NCBI GenBank assembly: GCA_944382875.1
Contig: CALWNQ010000007.1
Coordinates: 1-64,000, forward strand
From: an uncultured Clostridia bacterium
GTDB taxonomy: Bacteria; Bacillota; Clostridia; Oscillospirales; Ruminococcaceae
DNA: 64,000 bases
Direction of reading: 5' to 3'
The notes beneath the pieces were generated by a model. The model was not told where the DNA came from, did no database searches, and saw only the letters and a program-made list of their open reading frames with translations. The position numbers and the translations under genes are program-made. Positions 16,596 through 25,374 of the stretch are shown here, piece after piece. Every line of letters begins with the position of its first letter. Positions within the stretch are counted from its first letter, which is position 1.

Positions 16596-17393
16596 ATGCT
16601 TCCGTACCGCGAAAATCTGGAGGAACGGCTGGAAGCTTCTCCGCTGCTAATCTTTCTGAACCACCGCCATACCGCCGGACGAATGGCAGCGGAGCATTGG
16701 CATCCTTGCCTGGAGCTTTTGTATGTATTGGATGGGGAAGCGGAACAAACGATCGGTGACAGCCGGTTTGTTTTTCACGCAAAAGATACCCTGCTCATCC
16801 CATCCGGAGCCGTCCACGCCACACAAGCCACACGGGACGACTGTTACATCAGTGTCACCTTGTTTGATCCGGGCAGCAGCTTTCCAGGATGGTATCTCCC
16901 AGCTGAACGGGGGAGGGAAATGGAAGCGCTGTTCAGCCGGATGCAGGAAGAATCCGCACTTCGAAAACCGGGCTGGCAGATGGTTGCGCGTGGACTTCTT
17001 CTGCAGATTTTGGGGCTCCTGGAACGAAAAGGCGAACCGCTGGCTTTGCCGGATATTCCGCCCGAAGAAGGAAAACGGCTGGAAGAATATCTGCGTGCCA
17101 ACCTATCGGGAGATCTTTCCTTACAAACAGCAGCTGCTTTTGCGGGATATTCCCCCACATACTTTTCCCGGCATTTTTCCCGCGTGATGGGGATGCCGTT
17201 TAAGGCTTATGTCGACCGGATGCGGATGCAGGCTGCCAAAGGGATGCTCTCGGACGGACTGAGTGCCGCTGCTGCCAGTGAAGCGTTGGGATATGAAACG
17301 CCTTCCTCCTTCTGCCGTGCGTTCAAGCGGCTGACCGGTCTCACCCCTTCGGAATACCAGTCCCAAACGCAAAAAATGAACAGGAACCGATAA
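16596..17393 (+). CDS. AraC-family regulator with cupin sensor domain
   Basis: 265 residues, ATG 16596 with AGGAGGG 7 bases upstream. Residues about 20-95 form an AraC-type cupin (EHWHPCLELLYVLDGEAEQTIG, LLIPSGAVHAT). The C-terminal about 100 residues hold two HTH motifs: LQTAAAFAGYSPTYFSRHFS and ASEALGYETPSSFCRAFKR, then TGLTPSEYQ. It lies between the GntR-type regulator and a UROD-family gene and probably senses a sugar or aglycone to adjust part of this locus. Target unknown. Confidence 0.93.
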   Translation: MLPYRENLEERLEASPLLIFLNHRHTAGRMAAEHWHPCLELLYVLDGEAEQTIGDSRFVFHAKDTLLIPSGAVHATQATRDDCYISVTLFDPGSSFPGWYLPAERGREMEALFSRMQEESALRKPGWQMVARGLLLQILGLLERKGEPLALPDIPPEEGKRLEEYLRANLSGDLSLQTAAAFAGYSPTYFSRHFSRVMGMPFKAYVDRMRMQAAKGMLSDGLSAAAASEALGYETPSSFCRAFKRLTGLTPSEYQSQTQKMNRNR

Positions 17394-17452
17394 GAAATGC
17401 CATTCCTTTTTTCTATGGAACCCGGTATACTGGACAAAAAGGAGGAATTTCT

Positions 17453-18481
17453 ATGAGTTTGAACCGTGTCCATCACGAACCTGATTTTGAAAATATTCGC
17501 CGCGTCCTCTGCCGGGAAAAGCCGGAACGGCCCACCTTATTTGAGTTTTTTATGAATCCGGCTGTCTATGAAGAAGTAGCCGGTCCCGCTCCCACCGATC
17601 CTGATCCGATTGTCCAGATGGCCTATACCATTCGCGCTTTTGCCGCCTGCGGCTATGATTACGCCACCGTTGCCGGATGTGATCTTGGCTTTCCTACTGG
17701 AGAAACCGAACGAAAAAACACCATTTCGCTCAACGCTCACACCCTGATCCGAAATCGCGCGGATTTCGAAGCGTATCCTTGGCCGGACGCGAAAAACGCC
17801 GATTATTCTCGTCTGGAAAAAATCAAGCCCTTTCTGCCGCCTAAAATGAAGCTGATGACTTCCGGACCAAACGGTCTTTTGGAAAATGTCATCAGCATTG
17901 TGGGAAATGATAATCTCTGCTTGCTCCTCTACGATGATCCGGAACTGGTACAGGATATTTTTGACCGGGTAGGCGGAATCCTTCTCGATTATTACGAAAA
18001 CTGCGCCCGGTACGACACTGTGGGCATCCTGATGATCAACGACGACTGGGGCTTCAACACCCAAACCATGCTCTCGGTTGCTGATATGCGGAAATACGTT
18101 TTCCCTTGGCACAAAAAGATGGTGGAAGCCGCCCACCAAAACGGCAAACTCGCCGTGCTGCACTCCTGCGGGTATATGGGCGATATTATGGAAGATATCA
18201 TCGAAGACATGAAGTTTGATGGCCGCCATTCCTATGAGGACAATATCATCCCGGTAGAAGAAGCTTACCGCCGCTGGGGCGGACGGATTGCCATTCTGGG
18301 CGGGATGGATGTGGATTTCCTTATTCGTTCCAGCGAAGAAGAAATCCAGCGTCGTGCCAAAGAAATGCTTGCCCTTTCTGCTGAAAAAGGCGGCTATGCC
18401 CTCGGCTCCGGAAACAGCATTCCATATTATATTCCAAACGAAAAATATTTTGCCATGACAGCTGTTGTCGCGGAAGCATGA
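17453..18481 (+). CDS. Uroporphyrinogen decarboxylase (URO-D) family protein, methyltransferase-like
   Basis: 342 residues, ATG 17453 with AAAGGAGG upstream. It belongs to the URO-D fold group that includes the corrinoid-dependent methyltransferases MtaA and CmuA. LHSCGYMGDIMEDII near residue 225 offers the His-x-Cys zinc-ligand pattern of the methyltransferase branch, and LGSGNSIPYYIP is near the C-terminus. It is unlikely to be HemE: no other heme gene is near and the context is sugar catabolism. No corrinoid protein or reductive activator is nearby, so the substrate is open. Followed by a strong terminator. Confidence 0.82.
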   Translation: MSLNRVHHEPDFENIRRVLCREKPERPTLFEFFMNPAVYEEVAGPAPTDPDPIVQMAYTIRAFAACGYDYATVAGCDLGFPTGETERKNTISLNAHTLIRNRADFEAYPWPDAKNADYSRLEKIKPFLPPKMKLMTSGPNGLLENVISIVGNDNLCLLLYDDPELVQDIFDRVGGILLDYYENCARYDTVGILMINDDWGFNTQTMLSVADMRKYVFPWHKKMVEAAHQNGKLAVLHSCGYMGDIMEDIIEDMKFDGRHSYEDNIIPVEEAYRRWGGRIAILGGMDVDFLIRSSEEEIQRRAKEMLALSAEKGGYALGSGNSIPYYIPNEKYFAMTAVVAEA

Positions 18482-18487
18482 AAAAAA

Positions 18488-18518
18488 CCGGGAAGGAAAA
18501 ACCCTTCCCGGCCTTTTT
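18488..18518. terminator. Bidirectional terminator
   Basis: CCGGGAAGG / CCTTCCCGG stem with T-run on the plus strand and a long T-run on the minus strand. It ends both the UROD-family gene and the convergent DUF6512-like gene, whose last codon touches the T-run. Confidence 0.85.
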
Positions 18519-19026
18519 ATGCCACAGGATTCCGGAACATCCCAAATTCCGGAGGGAAAAAGGTAAACAGCGCGAATGCACCAACCAATCCCGCCAGAAC
18601 CAAAACTCCGATCACTTGAGATGTTTTTCCGGATAGTGCTCCATTTTCCAGCAGCTTATAGCTGAAAACATAGGCTCCGATGACACCAATAAAAAAAGTC
18701 GCAATATCTGCCACCATGAAATTTTTTCCTAAAATTCCGGAATAGGTGTAAAAAGCCGCGACAATCAAAAACATCCCAAACACAATCGAAACGACACGCA
18801 CTGTGATAAAATTCGGAAGGTCTTTGCCATATAAAAAATATTCCGCTATTCCGAATACCAGCATTGGCACAAAGAGCAATTTCAGATGCTCCCAAGTGCT
18901 CTCGCTGACAGCCGAAAACAAGCCGACCGCTGGGCTTTTTCCAAACCATTCATAGGTAAAATGCAGAAGAGTCCCTAAAATCAGAGTAAAAATCGTCCCC
19001 ACTGTCTGCCATTGCTTGATTTGCAT
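18517..19026 (-). CDS. Five-helix membrane protein, DUF6512-like
   Basis: 169 residues from ATG 19026 (GAGG 8 bases upstream; ATG 19032 would be too close). Five hydrophobic segments are visible. The first loop carries HFTYEWFGKSPAVGLFSAVSES followed by TWEHLKLLF, a stretch I associate with the DUF6512 family of small integral membrane proteins. No catalytic motif is evident. It stands alone with a shared terminator, so context gives no clue to its job. Confidence 0.75.
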   Translation of the reverse strand: MQIKQWQTVGTIFTLILGTLLHFTYEWFGKSPAVGLFSAVSESTWEHLKLLFVPMLVFGIAEYFLYGKDLPNFITVRVVSIVFGMFLIVAAFYTYSGILGKNFMVADIATFFIGVIGAYVFSYKLLENGALSGKTSQVIGVLVLAGLVGAFALFTFFPPEFGMFRNPVA

Positions 19027-19115
19027 ACTCATCGCCTCTCATCCTTTATTCCGTCTTATTTTATGCTAAAATTACAGAAAATATACCATTTTTTGAATTT
19101 TATCACTTTACATTC

Positions 19116-19143
19116 TTGACTTTGATTTGGATTGTGCTACAAT
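19116..19143 (+). promoter_or_regulatory. Promoter of the short transcript
   Basis: TTGACT (19116-19121), 16 bases, TACAAT (19138-19143). GAGGTGA at 19171-19177 and ATG 19183 follow, so the RNA looks made to be translated. Confidence 0.65.
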
Positions 19144-19182
19144 GGTATCATTGCTTTAACAGGAAGAATTGAGGTGACAGCT

Positions 19183-19603
19183 ATGGTACAGGACACGGCT
19201 CCCGCAAAGTGGGTTGCCTTTGGAACAGCTTTTTGCCGTTTTGTTTTTTGCTGCGTCACCTCGCCTGTTTAAAACGCCCATCGAAGCTGTCCAGCAGCGG
19301 TTTGGGCTTTCCCGCCGGAATGCCATAATGATTGTGGAGCTTGTCGCTGTCGGCATTTTGATCGAAAACGGCGATATTGTGGGGAGCTAGATGGACATTG
19401 TTTTGATTTACATCATCCTGCTGGGTGCCATGATTGCAGCCATCATGTTCTTCTGGGTTTGTGCGAAAGATTTTGGCCAGTAGCAGGTGCAGACGGGACG
19501 GGGAAAAAATTGGAGGATTGTTAAACCAATAACGCAGTGGGTGTTTGTGGGACTCACATGGATTGTTTACATTCTTGGCATTGTATTTCGGGGGATCGGA
19601 TGA
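19183..19603 (+). pseudogene. Possible degraded small membrane protein gene
   Basis: ATG 19183 has GAGGTGA 8 bases upstream, but its frame stops at 19270-19272 after 29 codons. A one-base shift near 19217 enters a frame reading LEQLFAVLFFAAS, then FGLSRRNAIMIVELVAVGI up to TAG 19388. After that TAG the same frame continues with the hydrophobic ORF at 19391, then TAG 19481, then KPITQWVFVGLTWIVYIL to TGA 19601-19603. Three disablements in 420 bases favour decay. No family was recognised. Separate small ORFs are the alternative. Confidence 0.35.
19391..19483 (+). CDS. Possible 30-residue hydrophobic small protein
   Basis: ATG 19391 directly follows TAG 19388-19390 and has GGGGAG 4 bases before that stop's end, so stop-start coupling is possible. 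The product is almost one transmembrane helix (MDIVLIYIILLGAMIAAIMF) ending FWVCAKDFGQ. Such peptides occur as subunits of membrane complexes or as type I toxins. Nothing here tells which, and it may be only part of a decayed gene. Confidence 0.3.
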   Translation: MDIVLIYIILLGAMIAAIMFFWVCAKDFGQ

Positions 19604-19618
19604 TCCCCGTTTATTTTG
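19589..19618 (+). terminator. Terminator of the short transcript
   Basis: GGGGATC (19591-19597), loop GGAT, GATCCCC (19602-19608), followed by GTTTATTTT. It ends the unit just before the MATE gene's ribosome binding site. Confidence 0.6.
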
Positions 19619-19634
19619 GAAAGGATTTTGAAAA

Positions 19635-20981
19635 ATGGTAAAAAATCTAACAGAAGGAAAACCGTTGCGACTGATCCTGATGTTTTCCCTGCCTCTGGTA
19701 TTGGGGAATCTATTCCAGCAGTTTTACAGCATGGCTGACACCATCATTGTCGGGAAATGTATCGGAGTAGACGCACTTGCCGCAGTTGGAGCAACCGGAT
19801 CGCTCAACTTTTTGATTATGGGATTCGCAACCGGAATCTGCAGCGGGTTAACCATCCCGATGGCGCAGTTTTTTGGAGCAAATGACGAGAAAAATCTGCG
19901 CCAGAGCGCTGCCAATTCCCTTTATGTTGTGGCTGCCCTCACAGTTATTCTGACCGTGACAACCATGCTGTTTACCCGTCAGATCCTGGAACTGATGCAG
20001 ACACCGCCCGACATCCTGCAGGGTTCTTACGATTACATCATCGTCATTTTTGCCGGTATGGGCGCGACACTGCTTTACAACCTGCTTTCTGGTATGCTCC
20101 GGGCATTGGGAGACAGCAAAACCCCGCTGTATTTCTTAGTGATTGCCTCCCTTTTGAACGTAGGGCTCGACTTTTTATTTATTATGTCTTTTGGGATGAA
20201 TGTAGAAGGTGCTGCTTGGGCAACCGTGATTTCTCAGGGCGTTTCGGCGCTCCTTTGTTTCGGATATATTATCTGGAAATTCCCGATCCTGCGGCTGCAC
20301 GGGGAAGATTGGAAGTTCAGCTGGCGGCATATTGGTAAAATGCTGGGGATTGGCGTTCCAATGGGCTTGCAATTCTCACTGACCGCGTTGGGAAGCATCA
20401 TCCTCCAGAGTGCGGTGAATACACTGGGTTCCAGCGTGGTCGCCGCAATTACGGCGGCAAGCCGGGTGCAGATGATCCTGACACAGCCAATGGAAACACT
20501 GGGCATTACACTGGCCACCTACTGCGGCCAGAACCTTGGCGCTATGAAGCTGAACCGGATTCGAACCGGCGTGCGGCAGGCAACCTGGGTGGGGCTGATC
20601 TACACAGTGGCTGCATTCTTTATCGCTGTTTTAGCAGGACAGAAAATCGCTCTGCTCTTCCTTGACGCAAGCGAAACGGCAATTTTAGGAATGGTGTCCC
20701 ACTTCTTGCTGATTAACGGATTCTTTTATCCGTTGTTGGTACTGATTTTTATTTACCGCAATTCTCTGCAGGGGCTGGGATTTGCGCTGCCGGCTATGAT
20801 TGCCGGAATTTTCGAGCTGGTCGGGCGCGCCGCGGTAGCATTTTGCCTGGTCGGTGTCTTTGGGTTCAACGCTGTCTGCTTTGCCAACCCGGCTGCATGG
20901 GTAATGGCGGATATCCTGCTGTTGCCGGTTTATTTTGTGTCAATCCGAAAATTATTTCATACCTATCCGAACCGCGAATAA
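19635..20981 (+). CDS. MATE-family multidrug/sodium antiporter
   Basis: 448 residues, ATG 19635 with GGAAAGG about 10 bases upstream. Twelve hydrophobic segments in two halves. The N-terminal half has LVLGNLFQQFYSMADTIIVG and the second half GVPMGLQFSLTALGSIILQ, both typical of MatE domains. It should export drugs or metabolites in exchange for Na+ or H+. It has no neighbouring regulator. A second MATE gene lies at 30.8-32.2 kb. Confidence 0.93.
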   Translation: MVKNLTEGKPLRLILMFSLPLVLGNLFQQFYSMADTIIVGKCIGVDALAAVGATGSLNFLIMGFATGICSGLTIPMAQFFGANDEKNLRQSAANSLYVVAALTVILTVTTMLFTRQILELMQTPPDILQGSYDYIIVIFAGMGATLLYNLLSGMLRALGDSKTPLYFLVIASLLNVGLDFLFIMSFGMNVEGAAWATVISQGVSALLCFGYIIWKFPILRLHGEDWKFSWRHIGKMLGIGVPMGLQFSLTALGSIILQSAVNTLGSSVVAAITAASRVQMILTQPMETLGITLATYCGQNLGAMKLNRIRTGVRQATWVGLIYTVAAFFIAVLAGQKIALLFLDASETAILGMVSHFLLINGFFYPLLVLIFIYRNSLQGLGFALPAMIAGIFELVGRAAVAFCLVGVFGFNAVCFANPAAWVMADILLLPVYFVSIRKLFHTYPNRE

Positions 20982-21302
20982 TCGGGAAAGAAAATTCCTC
21001 CAATCTGTATAGAACGCCTTGACAGAATGACCTTTCAGTAATAAAATAATATAGAATGGAGTAATTTCTCTGAAAATCCGGCGCTTCTTTCGAAGGCCGT
21101 TTTCCATACACGTTCTGATGCGGAATTCAATGGATCGGAAAAAGAAGAAAAGGGAAACAGAGGGGGTACTCTGTCCTCCGGCAGGTATTGCCGGAGCGAA
21201 ATGCAGGGTTCATAGGAGCATCGCATCCGCGAGGCTTTGATGATCTGTTTTTCATATCACTCTGATCATAGAAAAAAAGAGAAAAGGAGGGATCCATTCC
21301 GC
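20982..21302 (+). other. Promoter and long structured leader of rny
   Basis: 321 bases without a gene. After the promoter at 21019-21047 a leader of about 250 bases remains. It contains ACAGAGGGGGTACTCTGT and CTCCGGCA / TTGCCGGAG hairpins around 21158-21200 and a run of purines before the ribosome binding site. I match it to no known riboswitch. It may control RNase Y expression or be processed by RNases. Confidence 0.5.
21019..21047 (+). promoter_or_regulatory. Promoter of rny
   Basis: TTGACA (21019-21024), 17 bases, TAAAAT (21042-21047). Confidence 0.65.
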
Positions 21303-22862
21303 ATGGAACAAATTATTTTGTCTTGTGCTATCACATTTGTTATTACCCTGCTTGCAGGGGGCGCCGCATGTTTTTTTATCGGCGTAGCCTATCGCAAAAA
21401 GGTTGCAGAAACCGAAATTGGAAGCGCTGAGGATCAGGCCAAACGGATCGTCAACGAAGCATATAAGTCGGCCGAAGCAAAGAAAAAAGAACTGTTGATA
21501 GAGGCAAAGGAAGAAGTCCACAAGCTGCGTTCCGAAGCTGACCGGGATATTAAGGAGCGGCGCTCCGAAGTTTCCCGTCAGGAACGCAGAATCCAGCAGA
21601 AAGAGGAATCTTTGGATAAACGGCTGGATAACCTGGAAAAGAAAGAAGAAGCTATCCAGGAAAAACATCAGCAGGCTGAGGAACGCCTGAAAGAAGCGGA
21701 AAAAATCAAAAAAAGCCAGATTGACTCGCTAGAACGCATTTCCGGCCTGACCGCAAGCCAGGCCAAAGAACAGTTGCTGGAAAGCCTGGAAGGGGAACTT
21801 GTTCACGAAAAGGCTTTGAAAATTACAAGTTTTGAGCAACAGCTTAAAGATGAAGCGGAAGACAAAGCCCGTGAACTTTTGTCGCTGGCCATTGCACGTT
21901 GCGCCGCTGACCACGTCAGTGAAGCCACTGTTTCCGTGGTAACTCTCCCAAGCGACGAAATGAAAGGCCGGATCATCGGCCGAGAAGGCCGCAATATCCG
22001 AGCTCTGGAAACGCTTACTGGCGTGGATCTGATTATCGACGACACACCTGAAGCAATTACTCTGTCAAGCTTCGACCCGGTACGCCGGGAAATTGCACGG
22101 CTCTCATTGGAAAAACTGATTACCGACGGCCGTATTCATCCCGCCCGTATCGAGGAAACAGTAGAAAAAGCCACGCGCGAAGTCGAAGCAAAGATCAAAG
22201 CCGAAGGTGAACGCGCCATGATGGAAACCAATGTCCACGGCTTGCATCACGAACTGGTCAAGCTGCTGGGACGGCTGCGTTACCGCACTTCCTACGGTCA
22301 AAATGTTTTAAACCACTCGATCGAAGTAGCCCATCTGGCAGGCGTCATGGCAGCCGAACTCGGCGTGGATGTTACAATGGCCAAGCGCGCAGGTTTGCTG
22401 CATGATATCGGTAAGGCGCTCAGCCACGAAATCGAAGGCTCCCATGTCCAGATCGGTATGGATGTCTGCCGCAAATACAAAGAAAATCCGCAGGTTCTGC
22501 ACGCAATTGAAGCCCATCACGGCGATGTGGAAACTAAAACAGTTATTGCAGCTCTGGTTCAGGCAGCGGATGCCATTTCGGCGGCACGTCCTGGAGCACG
22601 ACGTGAGAATCTCGAAAACTACATCAAACGTGTGGAAAAACTCGAAGAGATTGCCAAATCGTTTGACGGTGTGGAAAAATGCTACGCCATTCAGGCTGGC
22701 CGTGAAATCCGCATCCTGGTCAAACCGGAAGTGATCCATGATGATGAAATGGTCATTACCGCCCGCGAGATTGCTAAGCGAATTGAAAGTGAGCTGGAGT
22801 ATCCCGGTCAGATCAAAGTACACATGATTCGAGAAAGCCGCGCCATTGACTACGCAAAGTAA
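21303..22862 (+). CDS. rny: Ribonuclease Y
   Basis: 519 residues from ATG 21303, the usual length of RNase Y; AAGGAGGG is about 11 bases upstream. Domains in order: an N-terminal membrane helix (about 3-27), a long Lys/Glu coiled coil (about 35-190), a KH domain with [15 protein letters not shown] (about 220), and an HD domain with [11 protein letters not shown] and the HD pair (about 365). It starts bulk mRNA decay as a membrane-anchored endonuclease in Firmicutes. It stands alone with a long structured leader and a strong terminator. Confidence 0.97.
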   Translation: MEQIILSCAITFVITLLAGGAACFFIGVAYRKKVAETEIGSAEDQAKRIVNEAYKSAEAKKKELLIEAKEEVHKLRSEADRDIKERRSEVSRQERRIQQKEESLDKRLDNLEKKEEAIQEKHQQAEERLKEAEKIKKSQIDSLERISGLTASQAKEQLLESLEGELVHEKALKITSFEQQLKDEAEDKARELLSLAIARCAADHVSEATVSVVTLPSDEMKGRIIGREGRNIRALETLTGVDLIIDDTPEAITLSSFDPVRREIARLSLEKLITDGRIHPARIEETVEKATREVEAKIKAEGERAMMETNVHGLHHELVKLLGRLRYRTSYGQNVLNHSIEVAHLAGVMAAELGVDVTMAKRAGLLHDIGKALSHEIEGSHVQIGMDVCRKYKENPQVLHAIEAHHGDVETKTVIAALVQAADAISAARPGARRENLENYIKRVEKLEEIAKSFDGVEKCYAIQAGREIRILVKPEVIHDDEMVITAREIAKRIESELEYPGQIKVHMIRESRAIDYAK

Positions 22863-22868
22863 ATCCCA

Positions 22869-22906
22869 GAAGCTCTTTACAGATATCTGTAAAGAGCTTC
22901 TTTTTT
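22869..22906 (+). terminator. Terminator of rny
   Basis: A fully palindromic 32-base stem (22869-22900, arms GAAGCTCTTTACAGAT) with six T. The nadE promoter begins right behind it. Confidence 0.9.
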
Positions 22907-22907
22907 A

Positions 22908-22936
22908 TTGCAAACTGGAACAGAATGTTGTACAAT
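22908..22936 (+). promoter_or_regulatory. Promoter of nadE
   Basis: TTGCAA (22908-22913), 17 bases, TACAAT (22931-22936). Confidence 0.7.
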
Positions 22937-22969
22937 AAAAACAGATTGAAAAGACAGGGGAGTATCGTT

Positions 22970-24889
22970 ATGAAAACCGCATCCGATTTCGGATTTGTTA
23001 AAATTGCCGTCTGCTGTCCCAAAACCGCAGTCGCAAATCCTGAAAAAAACGCCGGCTTTGTATTGGATTCGATTGCTACGGCTTCAGAAAAGGGCGCGCA
23101 GGTTATCCTGCTGCCCGAACTGGCGCTTTCCTCCTACACCGCAGCAGATCTGTTCCACCAGCAGCGTCTCATCCGCCGCTGTGAAGACGCACTTACACAG
23201 ATTCTGGAAAAAACTTCCGAAAATCCCGCTGTTATTGCACTGGGAATGCCGGTTTGGGCGGGAGACGCACTGTATAATTGCGCCGTTTTAGTACAAAACG
23301 GAAAGATTCTGGGTGCTGTTCCCAAAGAATATCTGCCGAATTACCAGGAGTTCTACGAAAAACGCTGGTTTGCCTCCGGCTCATCCGCACTTGTGGAGGA
23401 AGTGACATTCTGCGGTCAGACAGTTCCCTTCGGAGAGCTTCTGTTTCAGTTTGGGGAATTAGTTGTTGGCGTAGAGATTTGTGAGGACCTGTGGGTTCCG
23501 CTTCCGCCCAGCTCGCGGCTTGCAGTTTGCGGCGCCAACTTGATTCTCAACCTGTCCGCCAGCAACGAGCTGGTTGCCAAAGACAGCTACCGCCGGGAAC
23601 TGATCGCAGGGCAGAGCGGCCGCTGCATCTGTGCCTATGCCTATGCGTCGGCGGGACTGGGAGAATCCACCACCGACCTGGTCTTTGGCGGGGCCTGCAC
23701 CATCGCGGAAAACGGCAGCATTCTGGCGGAAAGTGAACGCTTCTGCCCGGAAGGAAGCATCACAACCGCTTGTATCGATATCTCCCGCCTGATGGCGGAA
23801 CGGCGCAAAAACGGCAGCTTCCACGACTGCGCAGCCGTTTACGGCGGCTGCGTTCGGACAGTTCGGGGAAAATTGCCTGTGCTCTCTCTTGAACAGATGG
23901 ACCGCCCCTTTGATCCCACCCCGTTTATCCCCAGCGACAACAAAACCCGTGCGGATCGCTGCCGTGAAATTTTTGCCATCCAGTCCGCCGGATTGGCGCG
24001 CCGGCTCTCACACACCGGTTTAAAACGCGCTGTCATCGGCATTTCGGGCGGTCTGGATTCGACACTGGCACTGCTGGTTTCCCACGAAGCCATGAAACGG
24101 CTGGGCCTTCCCAACGAAAATATCCTCTGCGTCACCATGCCCGGCTTCGGCACCACCGACCGCACCTACCAAAACGCCTTGGAGCTGATCCGCTCGCTGG
24201 GCGCCGAGCTGCGTGAAGTGGATATCAAACCGTCCTGTTTACAGCACATGAAGGACATTGGTCACGATCCCGCCATTCACGACATCACCTATGAAAATAC
24301 ACAGGCGCGGGAACGCACTCAGATCCTCATGGATCTGGCCAACAAGGAAGGGGGACTGCTGGTTGGCACTGGCGACCTCTCCGAGCTGGCAATGGGCTGG
24401 TGCACCTACAACGGCGACCATATGAGCATGTACGGCGTCAATGCATCAGTCCCCAAAACGCTGGTCCGGCACCTTGTCAATTTTGTGGCGGAGGAATCCG
24501 ATCCCCGCACCGCCGCCGTCCTCCGGGAGGTTTTGGACACACCGGTCAGCCCGGAGCTGCTGCCTCCCGACGAAAACGGCCAGATTCAGCAGAAGACCGA
24601 AGAAAAAATCGGGCCGTACGAGCTGCACGACTTTTTCCTCTACCATTTCCTGCGGTTCGGCTTTGAGCGCGACAAGCTGGCTCTGCTGGCGGCGCGCGCC
24701 TTTGGAGAAAAGTATTCCGAAGAAGAAATCGACAAATGGCTCTCGCTCTTCCTCAAGCGCTTTTTCATCAGCCAGTTCAAACGCTCCTGCCTGCCCGATG
24801 GTCCCAAAGTTGGATCGGTCAGCCTTTCTCCCCGCGGCGACTGGCGGATGCCGTCTGATGCGGATATGGGCGCTTTTCTGGCAGAGTAA
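22970..24889 (+). CDS. nadE: Glutamine-hydrolysing NAD+ synthetase
   Basis: 639 residues from ATG 22970 (GGGGAG, 7 bases). It makes NAD+ from deamido-NAD+, ATP and glutamine. The N-terminal nitrilase-like glutaminase domain shows the Glu-Lys-Cys triad in LLPELALSSYTA, VPKEYLPNYQEFYE and VGVEICEDLWVP. The C-terminal synthetase has the PP-loop GISGGLDSTLALLV near residue 360 and GTGDLSELAMGW further on. Complete. It is followed by a small membrane protein gene 45 bases later. Confidence 0.97.
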   Translation: MKTASDFGFVKIAVCCPKTAVANPEKNAGFVLDSIATASEKGAQVILLPELALSSYTAADLFHQQRLIRRCEDALTQILEKTSENPAVIALGMPVWAGDALYNCAVLVQNGKILGAVPKEYLPNYQEFYEKRWFASGSSALVEEVTFCGQTVPFGELLFQFGELVVGVEICEDLWVPLPPSSRLAVCGANLILNLSASNELVAKDSYRRELIAGQSGRCICAYAYASAGLGESTTDLVFGGACTIAENGSILAESERFCPEGSITTACIDISRLMAERRKNGSFHDCAAVYGGCVRTVRGKLPVLSLEQMDRPFDPTPFIPSDNKTRADRCREIFAIQSAGLARRLSHTGLKRAVIGISGGLDSTLALLVSHEAMKRLGLPNENILCVTMPGFGTTDRTYQNALELIRSLGAELREVDIKPSCLQHMKDIGHDPAIHDITYENTQARERTQILMDLANKEGGLLVGTGDLSELAMGWCTYNGDHMSMYGVNASVPKTLVRHLVNFVAEESDPRTAAVLREVLDTPVSPELLPPDENGQIQQKTEEKIGPYELHDFFLYHFLRFGFERDKLALLAARAFGEKYSEEEIDKWLSLFLKRFFISQFKRSCLPDGPKVGSVSLSPRGDWRMPSDADMGAFLAE

Positions 24890-24934
24890 ATACAAAACAA
24901 AATATATTTATGATATTATACAGGAGGGATTTAC

Positions 24935-25171
24935 ATGAGACGACTGTTATCCTGCGCAAACCGCCTGATACTGGAATGTGACTGGAAAGATATGGCGCTG
25001 CTCAAACTCTGCCTGTGTGCACTCGGCGTGCTGATCGGGGCAAGCTTACCGGTTCAAAAGAAAAAAGTACCGCTGATAATTGCCGCCTGTACTTTCCTGG
25101 GAACCTATATTCCGCTGATGATAAAAATTGTACCGGCATTCTGCCGGATCTGGCGGGAAGAAGAAGTATAA
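24935..25171 (+). CDS. Small conserved membrane protein
   Basis: 78 residues, ATG 24935 with AGGAGGG 6-7 bases upstream. Two hydrophobic segments (KLCLCALGVLIGASL and LIIAACTFLGTYIPLMI), with a short basic loop QKKKV between them. The start RRLLSCANRLILECDWKD is typical of a conserved small clostridial protein that databases often label a permease of a phosphate transporter; that label has no visible support here. It ends at a strong terminator. Confidence 0.75.
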   Translation: MRRLLSCANRLILECDWKDMALLKLCLCALGVLIGASLPVQKKKVPLIIAACTFLGTYIPLMIKIVPAFCRIWREEEV

Positions 25172-25180
25172 TGGATTTCA

Positions 25181-25209
25181 CGGAGCAGCAAAAGCTGCTC
25201 CGCTTTTTT
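25181..25209 (+). terminator. Terminator after the nadE unit
   Basis: GGAGCAGC / GCTGCTCC stem with a 4-base loop followed by GCTTTTTT. Confidence 0.85.
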
Positions 25210-25286
25210 CTGTCCGAAAATGCGCACAAAAAATGATTTCCGCTTTACGTAAAAAGAGCGAAAAAAAGGGAATTGCGAAGAATCCA

Positions 25287-25315
25287 TTGCAAAATTGTGA
25301 CAATTTGATTATAAT
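25287..25315 (+). promoter_or_regulatory. Promoter of the uracil/xanthine permease gene
   Basis: TTGCAA (25287-25292), 17 bases, TATAAT (25310-25315). The leader carries a CCGGG/CCCGG hairpin (25343-25361) that ends 4 bases before the ribosome binding site; I see no PyrR-type or purine riboswitch signature. Confidence 0.75.
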
Positions 25316-25374
25316 AGATACGATTGTGCAGATTTTGACAAACCGGGTGAATTTTGCCCGGAAAAGGAGGACAT

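Larger units (their letters stand above)
19027..19634 (+). other. Intergenic stretch with a short transcription unit and small ORFs
   Basis: 608 bases without a long gene. It holds a good promoter (19116-19143), a ribosome binding site with ATG 19183, a 30-codon hydrophobic ORF (19391-19483), a further hydrophobic frame to 19603 and a hairpin terminator (19591-19608). The frame from 19178 to 19603 is open except for TAG at 19388 and 19481. It is either a decayed membrane-protein gene of about 139 codons or a cluster of small proteins or an RNA. Confidence 0.5.

Noticed and set aside
19116-19618. Pyrrolysine or other TAG recoding in the small transcript
   Set aside because: Nothing in the window encodes the needed tRNA or synthetase and the start ATG is out of frame, so decay is simpler; kept only as an open option in the finding.
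25316-25374. PyrR attenuator or purine riboswitch before the uracil/xanthine permease
   Set aside because: The leader is only about 50 bases with one small hairpin; neither the PyrR loop nor a purine aptamer core is present.
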